Of a stretch of DNA of 64,000 nucleotides, positions 9,229-17,892 are shown in pieces; positions within the stretch are counted from its first letter, which is position 1, and every line of letters begins with the position of its first letter. The stretch is from the NCBI GenBank assembly GCA_018267575.1, contig JAFDYF010000092.1, positions 1 to 64,000 on the forward strand, read 5' to 3'. A program made the translations under genes and the position numbers. A model generated the notes under the pieces. It ran no database searches. It was not told the origin of the DNA and saw only the letters and a program-made list of their open reading frames with translations. This DNA comes from Bacteroidota bacterium. Its GTDB lineage: Bacteria; Bacteroidota; Bacteroidia; Chitinophagales; Chitinophagaceae.

Positions 9229-9874
9229 GGCTACCTTTTTTGTTACTTCCGCGTGGGCAAACGAATATCCACAAAAAGTTGTCGAACTATCAAGCTATCA
9301 TGAGATAGCTTCCCACGCCTGTTCGCACAGTACTTTTACAGATGCTGATTACCTCAGCTCTAAACTGGAACTTGAAAAAATAACTAAAAAAAAGATTACA
9401 GGATTTCGTAAGCCTCGGTTAGGCAGTGTAAACCATGCAAAGTTAAAGATGGCTGGATACAAATATGACGCATCGTCGAACCCTACATGGGTTCCTGGTA
9501 GGTATAATAAAATAACCGATCCTATCATACCATTTTTTAAAGAGGGATTGGTTATCCTACCATCTTCTGTTACTCCATTTTTACGAATTCCTCTTTTTTG
9601 GCTCAGCTTTAAAAATTTTCCAAATATTATTAACCTGTTTATCACAAAATGTGTTATGCAGAATAATGTAATAGTATTTTATTTACACCCATGGGAGTTT
9701 GCAGAGATCGGAGACTTTAAATTACCCTTTTACATTAATAAAATCTGTGGGGATATCCTTACAAAAAAGTTTAATAGGTTTCTTAATAAAATAAAAGATG
9801 ATGTTGATTTTATTGACTGCAATGAATATTCGGAATTAATCATTAGCGATGGAAACGTAAATAATAAACATTAA
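9077..9874 (+). CDS. Polysaccharide deacetylase (NodB homology domain)
   Basis: A 265-residue cytoplasmic-looking enzyme with NodB motifs: TVDLEEFD near the N-terminus (catalytic base and metal Asp), SHACSHS (the two metal His), GFRKPRLG, and LHPWEF near the C-terminus. These hydrolases remove N- or O-acetyl groups from sugars; the WEF form is typical of those acting on lipid- or exopolysaccharide-linked glycans. I start at ATG 9077 rather than the TTG at 9068 because MKKIPFLLTVD fits the family start. It is the third gene of the glycan operon with GT87 and GT2. Confidence 0.87.
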   Translation: MKKIPFLLTVDLEEFDIPLEYGQILSWKAQTEITLQGLERLQLLLMNLKIRATFFVTSAWANEYPQKVVELSSYHEIASHACSHSTFTDADYLSSKLELEKITKKKITGFRKPRLGSVNHAKLKMAGYKYDASSNPTWVPGRYNKITDPIIPFFKEGLVILPSSVTPFLRIPLFWLSFKNFPNIINLFITKCVMQNNVIVFYLHPWEFAEIGDFKLPFYINKICGDILTKKFNRFLNKIKDDVDFIDCNEYSELIISDGNVNNKH

Positions 9875-10022
9875 TATGCTGTTCTCCAATCTTCATTGCA
9901 CTTTGTCACTTTTAAAGTGAATGCTCAGAAATAATTATTTAAAAAAATAGTAAAATAAATTCAAGATTCCAACAGATTTAGCTATGAGCTTTGATATATT
10001 AATTAACAAAAAACAAAACAAA

Positions 10023-10451
10023 ATGAAAAAGATTTTAACAGGTATGTTACTCAGTGGTGCACTTTCATTCTCTGCCTTTGCACAGAAATTGGATGCTTCA
10101 AAAGTGCCCGTTCACGTTAAAGAAGCATTTGCTAAAAAATATCCGGGCATCACTCCGAAATGGGAAATGGAAAAAGGTGATTTCGAGGCTGGTTTTAAAC
10201 AGGAGGGTCATACAATGTCCGCTCTTTTTGATTCAAATGGAATTATGAAGGAAAGTGAAGTGGATATTAAAGTAATGGAATTGCCCTCAACCGTCTTGGC
10301 TTATGTGAAAGAGCATTATAAAGGCGCAACTATTAAAGAAGCTGCAAAAATCACTAAAGCAGATGGTACTGTTAATTATGAGGCCGAGGTGAATAAAATG
10401 GATGTGCTTTTTGATATAAACGGGAAATTCATCAAGGAGGTTAAAGATTAA
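10023..10451 (+). CDS. PepSY-like secreted protein
   Basis: A 142-residue exported protein (signal peptide ending AFAQ near residue 21) with two copies of a PepSY-like/DUF2874 unit of about 55 residues: VPVHVKEAFAKKYPG... and LPSTVLAYVKEHYKG..., each followed by a strand ending in FDxNGK. The family is small periplasmic proteins in Bacteroidota resembling BLIP folds; function unknown. I chose ATG 10023 over an upstream ATG (9984) because the signal peptide begins there. A strong terminator follows directly. Confidence 0.82.
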   Translation: MKKILTGMLLSGALSFSAFAQKLDASKVPVHVKEAFAKKYPGITPKWEMEKGDFEAGFKQEGHTMSALFDSNGIMKESEVDIKVMELPSTVLAYVKEHYKGATIKEAAKITKADGTVNYEAEVNKMDVLFDINGKFIKEVKD

Positions 10452-10462
10452 TTCCAATTAGT

Positions 10463-10507
10463 AAAACCACAAAGGGCAACCCTTACATAATTGCCTTTTG
10501 TGGTTTT
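10463..10507 (+). terminator. Rho-independent-type hairpin after the PepSY-like gene
   Basis: A 17-base stem (AAAACCACAAAGGGCAA, one G-T pair, with TTGCCTTTTGTGGTTTT) around an 11-base loop starts 11 bases after the stop codon. The stem itself ends in a T4 run. Confidence 0.85.
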
Positions 10508-10624
10508 GAAAAGCTTTAAAAGTGTTCGTGGTTTAAAAAATTTAAAGCTCAATATTGATATACTAGCAAATAATAATCGAGCTATTGGCACTCAGTTAAG
10601 AAAAATTACTTTTTATTAAAGCAA

Positions 10625-10807
10625 TCAAATAATTGGAATGGCATCCTACAAAAAGTAGTGGACAAGATTTTCCAACCCTTCTTCACCACCAAACCAACGG
10701 GACAAGGGAAGGGACTTGGCCTTAGCCTGAGCTATGATAACGTGAAAGCGCATGGCGGTGAGATGAAAGTGGGGACCAAGGAAGGGGAGGGACAGCATTC
10801 TATATAA
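10625..10807 (+). pseudogene. C-terminal remnant of a PAS-type sensor histidine kinase
   Basis: The frame 10625-10807 (61 codons with stop) reads NGILQKVVDKIFQPFFTTKP, then a G2 box GKGLGLSLSYD and AHGGEMKVGTKEGEG. This is the end of an HATPase_c domain, very close to the consensus of Bacteroidota histidine kinases. There is no start codon, no HisKA part and no open frame upstream, and the usual P in NGIP is L. It is a leftover of deletion or recombination rather than a working gene. Confidence 0.85.
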
Positions 10808-11278
10808 TATTGGCTTAAATTTATTTATTGGATAAATGTTCTAGTAAGTGGTATCTAAACATTTCCTTTTTAAAAAATAGTATTCATTTTGCTATATTTT
10901 GATATTTTCTTTTAGATTTTATTTTCCTATAACTAAATATTGGTTGAATTTTTGTAGGTTTATATTAGATTATCAGGTCTTATAATGTTAAAGAGAATCT
11001 TGAGCAATTCATGGAGCTAACAATTTTGCGGCCTCTAAACAATTGGTTTATAATATTGGATTGAGTTGGTTCATTTCCCACCCTCTCCGCTGGTTAAAGC
11101 TGTAATTAATTGTAAATCAATTTTTACAGCTTTTTTATTTGTACGATGGTGCAAAGGAGGGCGCAATTTTTTTTAACTACATCCCAAATTCTATCAAGCA
11201 TTCCTCTGTTCTACCTTGAATATAATTAATCAAGTTTATATTCGAGCCAGATTTGAATTACCACAATAATAAATAGTC
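10808..11278. other. Intergenic stretch with an orphan terminator
   Basis: AT-rich DNA between the kinase remnant and a small ORF. No coding frame is convincing. A plus-strand terminator at 11096-11136 has no intact gene before it, so either a decayed gene or an unrecognised small transcript ends there. Confidence 0.4.
11096..11136 (+). terminator. Orphan hairpin with T6 tail
   Basis: AAAGCTGTAA (11096-11105) pairs with TTACAGCTTT (11124-11133), and the loop can extend the stem (ATTG/CAAT). A run of six T follows on the plus strand. The nearest upstream coding trace is the kinase remnant nearly 300 bases away. Confidence 0.7.
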
Positions 11279-11533
11279 ATGAATACAATTAATGATTATT
11301 TGCTTGAACTGGAAACTAGACTTTCCAAAATCAATTTTGTTCTTCGAGATTTTAAAAGGAAACGAGGCGGCTACTTAATCTTGAGTGCAATTATAATTTT
11401 AACTGCCGCCTTTTTCGTCTGCAATTATTTTTTCAATAAATATTCAGACAACGTTTATAATAAATCTCATAGTAGTATTCTGTCAAAAGAGCTCTCTAGC
11501 ATCATTAGAAAGAAAAACCCAGCTACGAAGTAG
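11279..11533 (+). CDS. Small single-pass membrane protein, unknown
   Basis: An 84-residue ORF with a charged N-terminal helix (about 1-30, rich in Leu, Glu, Arg, Lys), one membrane helix at about 32-52 (YLILSAIIILTAAFFVCNYF) and a polar tail. I recognise no family. Its last codons and stop lie inside a perfect hairpin that serves as terminator for the converging Hsp20 gene, so the C-terminal residues may be a by-product of that hairpin. The regular membrane pattern argues for a real gene; the lack of clear homology keeps confidence low. Confidence 0.45.
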   Translation: MNTINDYLLELETRLSKINFVLRDFKRKRGGYLILSAIIILTAAFFVCNYFFNKYSDNVYNKSHSSILSKELSSIIRKKNPATK

Positions 11534-11538
11534 CTGGG
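11518..11538 (-). terminator. Terminator of the Hsp20 gene
   Basis: CCCAGCTAC (11518-11526) and GTAGCTGGG (11530-11538) form a perfect 9-base stem with a GAA loop; on the minus strand it is followed by TTTTTCTTT. It lies 21 bases past the Hsp20 stop and overlaps the stop codon of the converging small gene. Confidence 0.88.
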
Positions 11539-11559
11539 AACCTCAACAGAAATAATAGC

Positions 11560-12006
11560 TTATTTCACAGCTATGTGCTTTCCAGAAAGTTTTTTTGCTT
11601 CCTCGGTTTTTGGAAGAACCAATTGAAGTAGCCCGTTTTCATAGGTAGCTTCAATTTTTTCTTTGTTTACTTCATCTGGTAAAGTGAAACATCTGGAAAA
11701 CGAAGAGTAGTTGTATTCCTTTTTGGTATACTTTTCATCCTTTTCTTCCTTTTCCTGTTTTGTTTCAGCACTGATGCTGAGCATATTGCCTTCCACATCA
11801 ATTTTGAAATCGTCCTTTTTCATTCCAGGTGCAGCAACAGATACTTTGAAATCTTTTGTGTTTTCGGATACGTTCACTGCTGGAACGGTTAATTCCCTGC
11901 CCCAAAGGCTTGAGGAGTTTTCAAACCATTCATTCCATGGCCTAAAAAAATCGTTAAATGTAGAGGGGATTAACTCATTTTGTTTTACTAATGATTTTGT
12001 TGACAT
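11560..12006 (-). CDS. Small heat-shock protein, Hsp20/alpha-crystallin family
   Basis: A 148-residue chaperone: N-terminal arm (about 1-40, with FFRPWNEWF), alpha-crystallin domain at about 41-135 (VPAVNVSENTKDFKVSVAAPG, GNMLSISAE, FSRCFTLPDEV, ATYENGLLQLVLPK) and a short tail. It holds unfolding proteins for later refolding. The start has a strong Shine-Dalgarno GGAGGT six bases upstream (plus-strand 12011-12016), rare in this phylum, and a near-perfect phylum-type promoter with an Fnr-like box next to it. It is a single-gene unit with its own terminator, placed beside other stress genes. Confidence 0.95.
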   Translation of the reverse strand: MSTKSLVKQNELIPSTFNDFFRPWNEWFENSSSLWGRELTVPAVNVSENTKDFKVSVAAPGMKKDDFKIDVEGNMLSISAETKQEKEEKDEKYTKKEYNYSSFSRCFTLPDEVNKEKIEATYENGLLQLVLPKTEEAKKLSGKHIAVK

Positions 12007-12046
12007 AATAACCTCCGTATTTAAAGTGTGATTAAATAATTCGTTA

Positions 12047-12090
12047 CAAATATATATGGCTGAGAAACCCTAACAAAGGATCTTGATCAA
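12047..12090 (-). promoter_or_regulatory. Hsp20 promoter with Fnr-like box
   Basis: On the minus strand: TTTG (12077-12074), exactly 19 bases, then TATATTTG (12054-12047), an exact match to the Bacteroidota housekeeping promoter TTTG-N19-TAnnTTTG. Directly upstream is TTGATCAAGATCC (12090-12078), close to the Fnr consensus TTGATnnnnATCAA. Its centre is about 40 bases before the expected start point, the class II activator position. Confidence 0.72.
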
Positions 12091-12151
12091 TCGAAGTGAT
12101 GAGGGTTGTCAATGTGTTCCGGGGTTGAAAAACTGTACATAACCAGAAACG

Positions 12152-13009
12152 TTAATTTAGGGAAACGGCAGTTTTCAATCTGTTTTTTAGTAGAGTACTA
12201 TAAGAGGGATTTTTCAATTGGGAGCAAAATCGGTTTTTAATTTCTTTCTTCTTATTCTTCCAGCCTTTTTTGATATTTAGTAATAAAATGCGTTCATTTC
12301 TAGTAACCTTTTTTAGGTAGTATGACCGTAAGAATTTCAAACCAGTGCAAGTGTCTTGAAAATCGCCCAACAAGTTGGTGAGCGAATTTAGTTTTGTTTG
12401 ATTTGACATCCAATCTGGTAAATAAGTCTGCCCTTTTTTGTTTATATAAGGCATTGCATACAGAATGTCCTTAAAAATTTTTCTTATGGAATGAAATTTT
12501 TTATCACTCATTGTATTGGACAAGGGCATTTGTTTACTTAACATTTTTAATTCACCCAAGAGGAACCTTTTTATAGAGACCGTTTTGGGTTTCTTTTTAA
12601 ATGTGTTTTCAAACTTTGTCTCTTGTTTTGTAAGGTCATTCATTGACCTACAAATTATTTTCGTTTTCTGGATTTTTTTGATTGCCTCATTATTGAGCAA
12701 ACCCAAATAAGTGGAAGGTTTTGCCTCGCCAGAATTATTAACTAATTCAATGATGCGATTTTGCTGCAATCTGATATTTCTGATAGCTCCAATAGTTGTA
12801 TAGAATTTATTCATCTTTTTTGGTAGTTTCATTTTATTTGAGTGGTTTTGGCTCGATGACAGCGCATGAAGAAGCATCGTTAGTTTCTTAATTTCCACCC
12901 TAAAATGATGGATATCTTCCATGGCAAAACGGGTGACTACCACTTTGTAGCTTTTGTGTATTTTTTTAAACCTTTTTTTAATAAGGTGAATGGCTTTATT
13001 AGGTTTCAA
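12152..13009 (-). CDS. CHAD domain protein
   Basis: A 285-residue all-helical, very basic protein. Residues about 1-55 show the CHAD signature (VVTRFAMEDIHHFRVEIKKLTMLLHAL), and a second matching half follows with FHSIRKIFKDILY and NSLTNLLGDFQDT near 165-235. CHAD domains bind inorganic polyphosphate through a basic cleft and often sit near polyphosphate or phosphate-metabolism genes. It lies 68 bases downstream of the PEP synthase gene on the same strand and is probably in its operon. Confidence 0.82.
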   Translation of the reverse strand: MKPNKAIHLIKKRFKKIHKSYKVVVTRFAMEDIHHFRVEIKKLTMLLHALSSSQNHSNKMKLPKKMNKFYTTIGAIRNIRLQQNRIIELVNNSGEAKPSTYLGLLNNEAIKKIQKTKIICRSMNDLTKQETKFENTFKKKPKTVSIKRFLLGELKMLSKQMPLSNTMSDKKFHSIRKIFKDILYAMPYINKKGQTYLPDWMSNQTKLNSLTNLLGDFQDTCTGLKFLRSYYLKKVTRNERILLLNIKKGWKNKKKEIKNRFCSQLKNPSYSTLLKNRLKTAVSLN

Positions 13010-13077
13010 CAGAGTTGTTTAAATTGACTTTAAATTCTGGTTAAAAGAATCGAAAATTGGAAGTTTGATCACGGTTT

Positions 13078-15462
13078 TTAAATAGTGATAGAAACCTGTT
13101 TTTCTGCTTCAATAATGTTTTCTATACCCTTCAGCAAAGCGTCTGGGTTAAACGAAATGCTATCGATCCCTTTCTCGACTAAAAAACGTGCAAACTCAGG
13201 AAAATCACTGGGTGCTTGTCCGCATAGACCAATTTTTGATCCTGCATGCCGGGCTTTTTTTATGACCATGGCAATCATTTCCTTGGCTGATTTGTTTTGT
13301 TCACTGAAAAGGTTTGCGACCAATGCTGAGTCCCTATCAATACCAAGGGTTAGTTGGGTAAGGTCGTTTGAGCCAATAGAGAAGCCGTCAAAAAGTTTGG
13401 CAAACTCCTCAGCCTGTAATACGTTGCTTGGGATCTCTGCCATTACTAGAATCTCCAAGCCGTTCTCATCCTGCGACAGTCCATATTGTTTCATCATATC
13501 TATCACTTTTTTCCCTTCCTCTACCGTTCTGCAAAAGGGTATCATCAGCTTGACATTTGTCAGGCCCATTTCTTCGCGTACAACTTTCATAGCTGTGCAT
13601 TCTAGACGGAACCCTTCTTTATAGAGATTGTTGTAGTACCTGGATGCTCCCCTAAAGCCCAACATCGGGTTTTCTTCCACAGGCTCGAATTCTCTTCCGC
13701 CCAAAAGGTTTGCATATTCATTGGTTTTGAAATCGCTCATACGCACAATCACGTTTTTTGGGTAGAACGCAGCGGCAATGGTCGCAACACCTTCAGAAAG
13801 TTTTTCTATGAAATATTCTTCTTTGTCCGGGTAATGATGTGTGATTACTTCAATCTTGCTCTTTGCTTCCAGATCTTTTAGTTCATTAAATTTTACCAAT
13901 GCCATTGGATGAATCTGTACAGCGTGATTGATAATAAATTCGATGCGCATTAAACCAACCCCATCATTGGGATAGAAGGAAAGCTTGAAAGCTTTTTCGG
14001 GATCTCCCACGATCATCATCACTTCTGTACTTTCAGGCATTTTCACCTTGGTAAAATCAAGTGCTGTTTCTTTGAAAGGCAGACTGCCCTCATATACAAA
14101 ACCTGTTTTTCCTTCGCAGCAGGAAACAGTTATCATGGTTCCATCTTTGATGGAGTCAGTTGCGTTTCCTGTGCCAACAATAGCCGGAACCCCTAATTCG
14201 CGTGCAATAATCGAAGCATGGCTTGTTCTTCCCCCTTTGTTCGTTACAATGGCGGCTGCATTTTTCAATATCGGGTCCCAATCGGGACTAGTCATATCTG
14301 TTACCACAATCTCACCTTTTTTCAACTTGCCCGCATCCTTTGGGGATGCCAGAATCCTTGCGATTCCAGTAGCTATCTTAGCCCCTATGGCTTCCCCATT
14401 TGTTATTTCTTTTCCTTTAGCAAGTAATTTGTAATCTTTTATCAGTAAAGGATTTTTTCGTGAGTGCACTGTTTCTGGTCTTGCCTGTATAACGAACAAT
14501 ACATTGGTAATGCCATCCTTAGCCCATTCTATATCCATCGGTTTGCCATAATGACTCTCAATTTGCAAGGCCCAAGTGGCAAGTTTTGTAATTTCATTTT
14601 CATTTAAAACGAACCGCTCTTGCATTTCTTTTGGGGTCTGGATATTGGTTATCGGGCTTTCTTTGTTGTCGCTATAAATCATTGTCATTAGCTTATTGCC
14701 CATTTTTTTTTGAATTACCGCTTTCTTTCCTTGAATCAAAGAAGGCTTGAAAACAAAAAATTCATCTGGGGTCACTGTTCCCTGAACTATGTTTTCGCCT
14801 AAACCCCAGGACCCCGCAAGGTGTATGATGTTGCGAAAACCCGATTCCGGCTCTAAGGTGAATCCGACACCAGAGCAGGCTTTGTCTGATCGTACCATTT
14901 TTTGAATCCCTACGGACAATGCAATGGTCTCTTGTGAAAAGCCAGCATCCTCACGATATTTTATTGCCCTGTCCGTGAATAGGGATACAAAACATTTTTG
15001 AACCGATTCCAATAAATATTTTTCCCCTGTTATGTTAAGATAGGATTCATGCTGCCCTGCAAAACTCGCTTCGGGCAGGTCTTCGGCGGTTGCACTGCTC
15101 CTTACCGCAACCGCAGCATTCTTTAAGCCACAGAGTTCTTGATAGCTAGAAACGATGGCATCAGAAAGGTCTTTTGGCATTGTTGCATTCAATAGTAATT
15201 TTCGTATTTGCTGACCAATTTCTTTTAGGTTGGAGAAATTCTCCCTATCCAATCGGGTTATGATTTCTCGGATGGGTTCACGTAATTTATTTTCATCCAT
15301 AAAATGCCAAAAAGCAGAAGCAGTAGTGGCAAAGCCGTTAGGGACATTTATACCTTTGGAAGAAAGTCTTGTGAACATTTCACCCAAAGAAGCATTTTTG
15401 CCTCCAACGATGGGCACATCCTCTATATGTATCTCTGAGAACTTTTTAATGAGAACTGGCAT
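13078..15462 (-). CDS. ppsA: Phosphoenolpyruvate synthase
   Basis: Makes PEP from pyruvate, ATP and water (giving AMP and phosphate), the entry to gluconeogenesis. The ~794-residue protein has the usual order: ATP-binding domain (VGGKNASLGEM at the N-terminus, VRSSATAEDLPEASFAGQHE), the phosphohistidine domain with GGRTSHASIIARELG (His near residue 414), and the PEP-binding barrel with GFRGASRYY, SIGSNDLTQLTLGIDRD and GLCGQAPSD (catalytic Cys). I start at the ATG giving MPVLIKKFSE; an ATG eight codons upstream is also possible. Two Fnr-like dyads lie upstream. Its place among stress genes suggests induction in low-energy conditions. Confidence 0.94.
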   Translation of the reverse strand: MPVLIKKFSEIHIEDVPIVGGKNASLGEMFTRLSSKGINVPNGFATTASAFWHFMDENKLREPIREIITRLDRENFSNLKEIGQQIRKLLLNATMPKDLSDAIVSSYQELCGLKNAAVAVRSSATAEDLPEASFAGQHESYLNITGEKYLLESVQKCFVSLFTDRAIKYREDAGFSQETIALSVGIQKMVRSDKACSGVGFTLEPESGFRNIIHLAGSWGLGENIVQGTVTPDEFFVFKPSLIQGKKAVIQKKMGNKLMTMIYSDNKESPITNIQTPKEMQERFVLNENEITKLATWALQIESHYGKPMDIEWAKDGITNVLFVIQARPETVHSRKNPLLIKDYKLLAKGKEITNGEAIGAKIATGIARILASPKDAGKLKKGEIVVTDMTSPDWDPILKNAAAIVTNKGGRTSHASIIARELGVPAIVGTGNATDSIKDGTMITVSCCEGKTGFVYEGSLPFKETALDFTKVKMPESTEVMMIVGDPEKAFKLSFYPNDGVGLMRIEFIINHAVQIHPMALVKFNELKDLEAKSKIEVITHHYPDKEEYFIEKLSEGVATIAAAFYPKNVIVRMSDFKTNEYANLLGGREFEPVEENPMLGFRGASRYYNNLYKEGFRLECTAMKVVREEMGLTNVKLMIPFCRTVEEGKKVIDMMKQYGLSQDENGLEILVMAEIPSNVLQAEEFAKLFDGFSIGSNDLTQLTLGIDRDSALVANLFSEQNKSAKEMIAMVIKKARHAGSKIGLCGQAPSDFPEFARFLVEKGIDSISFNPDALLKGIENIIEAEKQVSITI

Positions 15463-15506
15463 AAAATAATTTTTATTGAAATTCAAATTGTGTATTCGTG
15501 CCTACA

Positions 15507-15542
15507 ATGATTACCATCAAAGAGAGCAATGATTGGTATCAC
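15507..15542. promoter_or_regulatory. Two Fnr-like boxes between ppsA and the YdjM-like gene
   Basis: ATGATTACCATCAA (15507-15520) and ATGATTGGTATCAC (15529-15542) both contain TGAT-N4-ATCA, the core of the Fnr consensus TTGATnnnnATCAA; the first matches 13 of the 14-base form read on the minus strand. Their centres are 22 bases apart, about two helical turns. They lie in the divergent region and could act on either gene. Confidence 0.55.
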
Positions 15543-15628
15543 TGTGTTTAGGGGAAATAAGATGGTTAATGTGTAGTATTGTTTGTTTATTTGCTTTCGT
15601 TATCATTTGGACAAGCAAATCATTGTTA

Positions 15629-16639
15629 ATGGATTCCCTTACTCATATTGCGCTGGGGGCCTGCATAGGAGAAGCATTTGCAGGTAAAAGGCTTGGCAAA
15701 AGAGCAATGCTTTGGGGAGCATTGGCACAGACTATTCCCGATATCGATTTTGTGGCTTCTTTCTGGATGGACACCCCATCCAGTTTATTGGCGCATCGAG
15801 GTTTCACGCATTCGATTTTGTTTTGTGCTATGATCACACCGGTGTTTGCAATGGTGGCAGAACGGCTTCACCGCCCCAAGAATTTTAAATTGAGCAGTTT
15901 GATGCTATTTTTCGTAGTAGCGATTTTTAGTCATATCTTAATCGATGCCTTTAATAGTTATGGAGTTGGGTGGTTTGAACCGTTTAACCATTATCGAATT
16001 TCATTCAATGCGGTTTATGTGGCAGACCCATTCTTTTCCTTTTGGCCTGGCATTGCATCTGTTGCGCTCATTATTGTAAAAGAAAGCTTGCCTCAAAGAA
16101 AAAAATGGTGGCTGACAGGTCTGGGGATGAGTGCATTGTATTTAATAGTTTGCTTGTTCATAAAATTTAAGATTGATGCTGGCCTTAGCGATATTGTGGT
16201 AAAGCAGCAGTTAGAACACAAAAGATATTTTACCACTCCCGCTCCATTTCAAAACTTACTATGGTATGTGGTGGTTGGGAATGATAGCGGTTATGAAGTT
16301 GGCTTCCGTTCAATTCTGGATAGCAAAAAGCAAATTGATTTTCAATATTTCCCACGAAATGATTCTTTGGTAAAACAAATGGGCAATCGGGAAGAAGTTC
16401 AACAACTCATCCGATTCTCCCAACAGTTTTTTACCATAGAGAAAAGGGGAGATACGATTGTGTTCAATGATTTGCGTTTTGGTCAGATTCATGGATGGGA
16501 AAACCCAAGAGGGCCATTTGTGTTCCACTATCTTCTACAATATGATTTAAATAGCAATCTGGTGGTTCAACGGGGCCGATTGCAAGGATGGGATCACTCA
16601 ACCATCAAAGCATATCTCAAAAGGATTGAGGGAAATTGA
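15629..16639 (+). CDS. YdjM/metal-dependent hydrolase-type membrane protein
   Basis: A 336-residue inner-membrane protein of the YdjM (DUF457) family. It starts MDSLTHIALGACIGEAFAGK, which sets the start at ATG 15629 rather than the frame's earlier ATG at 15533. Conserved His/Asp residues follow: IPDIDF, LAHRGFTHS and HILIDAFNSYG, the presumed metal ligands. At least four membrane segments lie in residues 1-190, followed by a soluble C-terminal part with no family I recognise. Related proteins are called metal-dependent hydrolases and some act on membrane lipids; the substrate here is unknown. It is divergent from ppsA. Confidence 0.82.
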   Translation: MDSLTHIALGACIGEAFAGKRLGKRAMLWGALAQTIPDIDFVASFWMDTPSSLLAHRGFTHSILFCAMITPVFAMVAERLHRPKNFKLSSLMLFFVVAIFSHILIDAFNSYGVGWFEPFNHYRISFNAVYVADPFFSFWPGIASVALIIVKESLPQRKKWWLTGLGMSALYLIVCLFIKFKIDAGLSDIVVKQQLEHKRYFTTPAPFQNLLWYVVVGNDSGYEVGFRSILDSKKQIDFQYFPRNDSLVKQMGNREEVQQLIRFSQQFFTIEKRGDTIVFNDLRFGQIHGWENPRGPFVFHYLLQYDLNSNLVVQRGRLQGWDHSTIKAYLKRIEGN

Positions 16640-16696
16640 TATGTGCGGGTTTTTGGTATTTCAAATGGTTTTGAGATTTAAGACCCGTTTAAACCG

Positions 16697-17875
16697 TTGA
16701 GTAAAAACATTATTTACAGTGATTGGCATCATTTTATTGGGCATTTATTGAAATTAGCTTCGCCTTCAAACTTGTTTATGAACCCAATTGTAACAAAGGA
16801 AATCGGTGAAGTGATGGACGCTGTTCATTTTAATCCAGAGTTATCCCTGATAATCCCATTTGAGCCGAAAATGTCCAAGAAAGCGGAAATGGAATATGCA
16901 CTCAAGATAGCGTTGGATAAGGTAGAAAGACAACTAAGGGAGCGTTATTCCAATGAGATGGGGGATTTGGTTATCCATAAACTTCGGAACATTATAAAAA
17001 ACCTGAATTATCATACCCACAAAAAAAGCATTGCAATTTATGTATCGCCTGTTTTTGAAAAAATCTTGTATTTGGATTTGCTTGTGGAAGAGAAGATTAT
17101 TATTGACGGCAGGTTTGAGATTCGAGATCTTATCTATTGTAAAAAGCAGGTACATAAATACCTTGTATTATTGTTAAGTAATAAGGAGTTTAAAATATTT
17201 ATCGGAAACACAGAAACTTTTGTGCGGGTTTTAGCCAATACCTCAGAATCCGTTTATGCCTACATAAATGAGGCTCCTGAAAAAGTAGCCAATTTTTCCG
17301 ATACTGGTGAAAGAAAGGAAATTGTGATGGAAAAGTTCCTTCATCATATTGACGATTCTCTTGGGCATATCTTAAATTCCTATCATCTTCCTGTATTTGT
17401 TTTGGGAACCAAAAGAATTGTTGGGCATTTTTTAAAACTGACTAAATATGCCAATAAAATAGTTGAAACAGTGCACGGTAATTATGAAGAAGCTTCTATC
17501 GATGAGCTGAAGAATGTTCTTTTACCATTTGTTTTGGATTGGAAAACCCTTCTGCAAAAAAATATCTTGAACCAATTGGACGAAGCAAATGATAAGAACA
17601 AATTGGCCGTGGGTATGAAAGAGGTTTGGGAGGCTGCCATGAGTCAGCGTGGTCATTTATTGGTGGTTGAAAAAAATTTCATGTACCCAATACAAGATGA
17701 AAATGGAAATGACCCTATTTCTTGGGGGGATAAGCCCTATTATAAGTTTTCTTATGTTAAGGATGCCGTGGATGCGATTATTGAAAAGGTATTAGCAAAC
17801 GGCGGTGATATCGAGTTTATGGATGAGGGTGCGCTCAGCTCATACAGTCGTATCGCATTGATAAAGTTTTTTTGA
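16697..17875 (+). CDS. baeRF-like protein (bacterial release-factor fold)
   Basis: A 392-residue soluble protein whose layout matches the bacterial archaeo-eukaryotic release-factor (baeRF) families: an N-terminal domain starting VTKEIGEVMDAV and LSLIIPFEP, a middle domain with IYVSPVFEKILYLDL and LLLSNKEFKIFIG, and a C-terminal L7Ae-like part (EVWEAAMSQRGHLLVVEKN... ANGGDIEFMDEGAL... SRIALIKFF). I see no GGQ peptide-release motif, so it need not release peptides; related families are thought to act on ribosomes in stress. The frame opens with TTG at 16697; ATG 16778 (giving MNPIVTKEIGE) is an equally likely start. UspA follows after 17 bases. Confidence 0.72.
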   Translation: MSKNIIYSDWHHFIGHLLKLASPSNLFMNPIVTKEIGEVMDAVHFNPELSLIIPFEPKMSKKAEMEYALKIALDKVERQLRERYSNEMGDLVIHKLRNIIKNLNYHTHKKSIAIYVSPVFEKILYLDLLVEEKIIIDGRFEIRDLIYCKKQVHKYLVLLLSNKEFKIFIGNTETFVRVLANTSESVYAYINEAPEKVANFSDTGERKEIVMEKFLHHIDDSLGHILNSYHLPVFVLGTKRIVGHFLKLTKYANKIVETVHGNYEEASIDELKNVLLPFVLDWKTLLQKNILNQLDEANDKNKLAVGMKEVWEAAMSQRGHLLVVEKNFMYPIQDENGNDPISWGDKPYYKFSYVKDAVDAIIEKVLANGGDIEFMDEGALSSYSRIALIKFF

Positions 17876-17892
17876 ACCTATAATTTCATTTT

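Noticed and set aside
13085..14434. Long antisense frames within ppsA (13085-13624, 13985-14434)
   Set aside because: Mirror frames of a well-conserved gene; no independent protein features.
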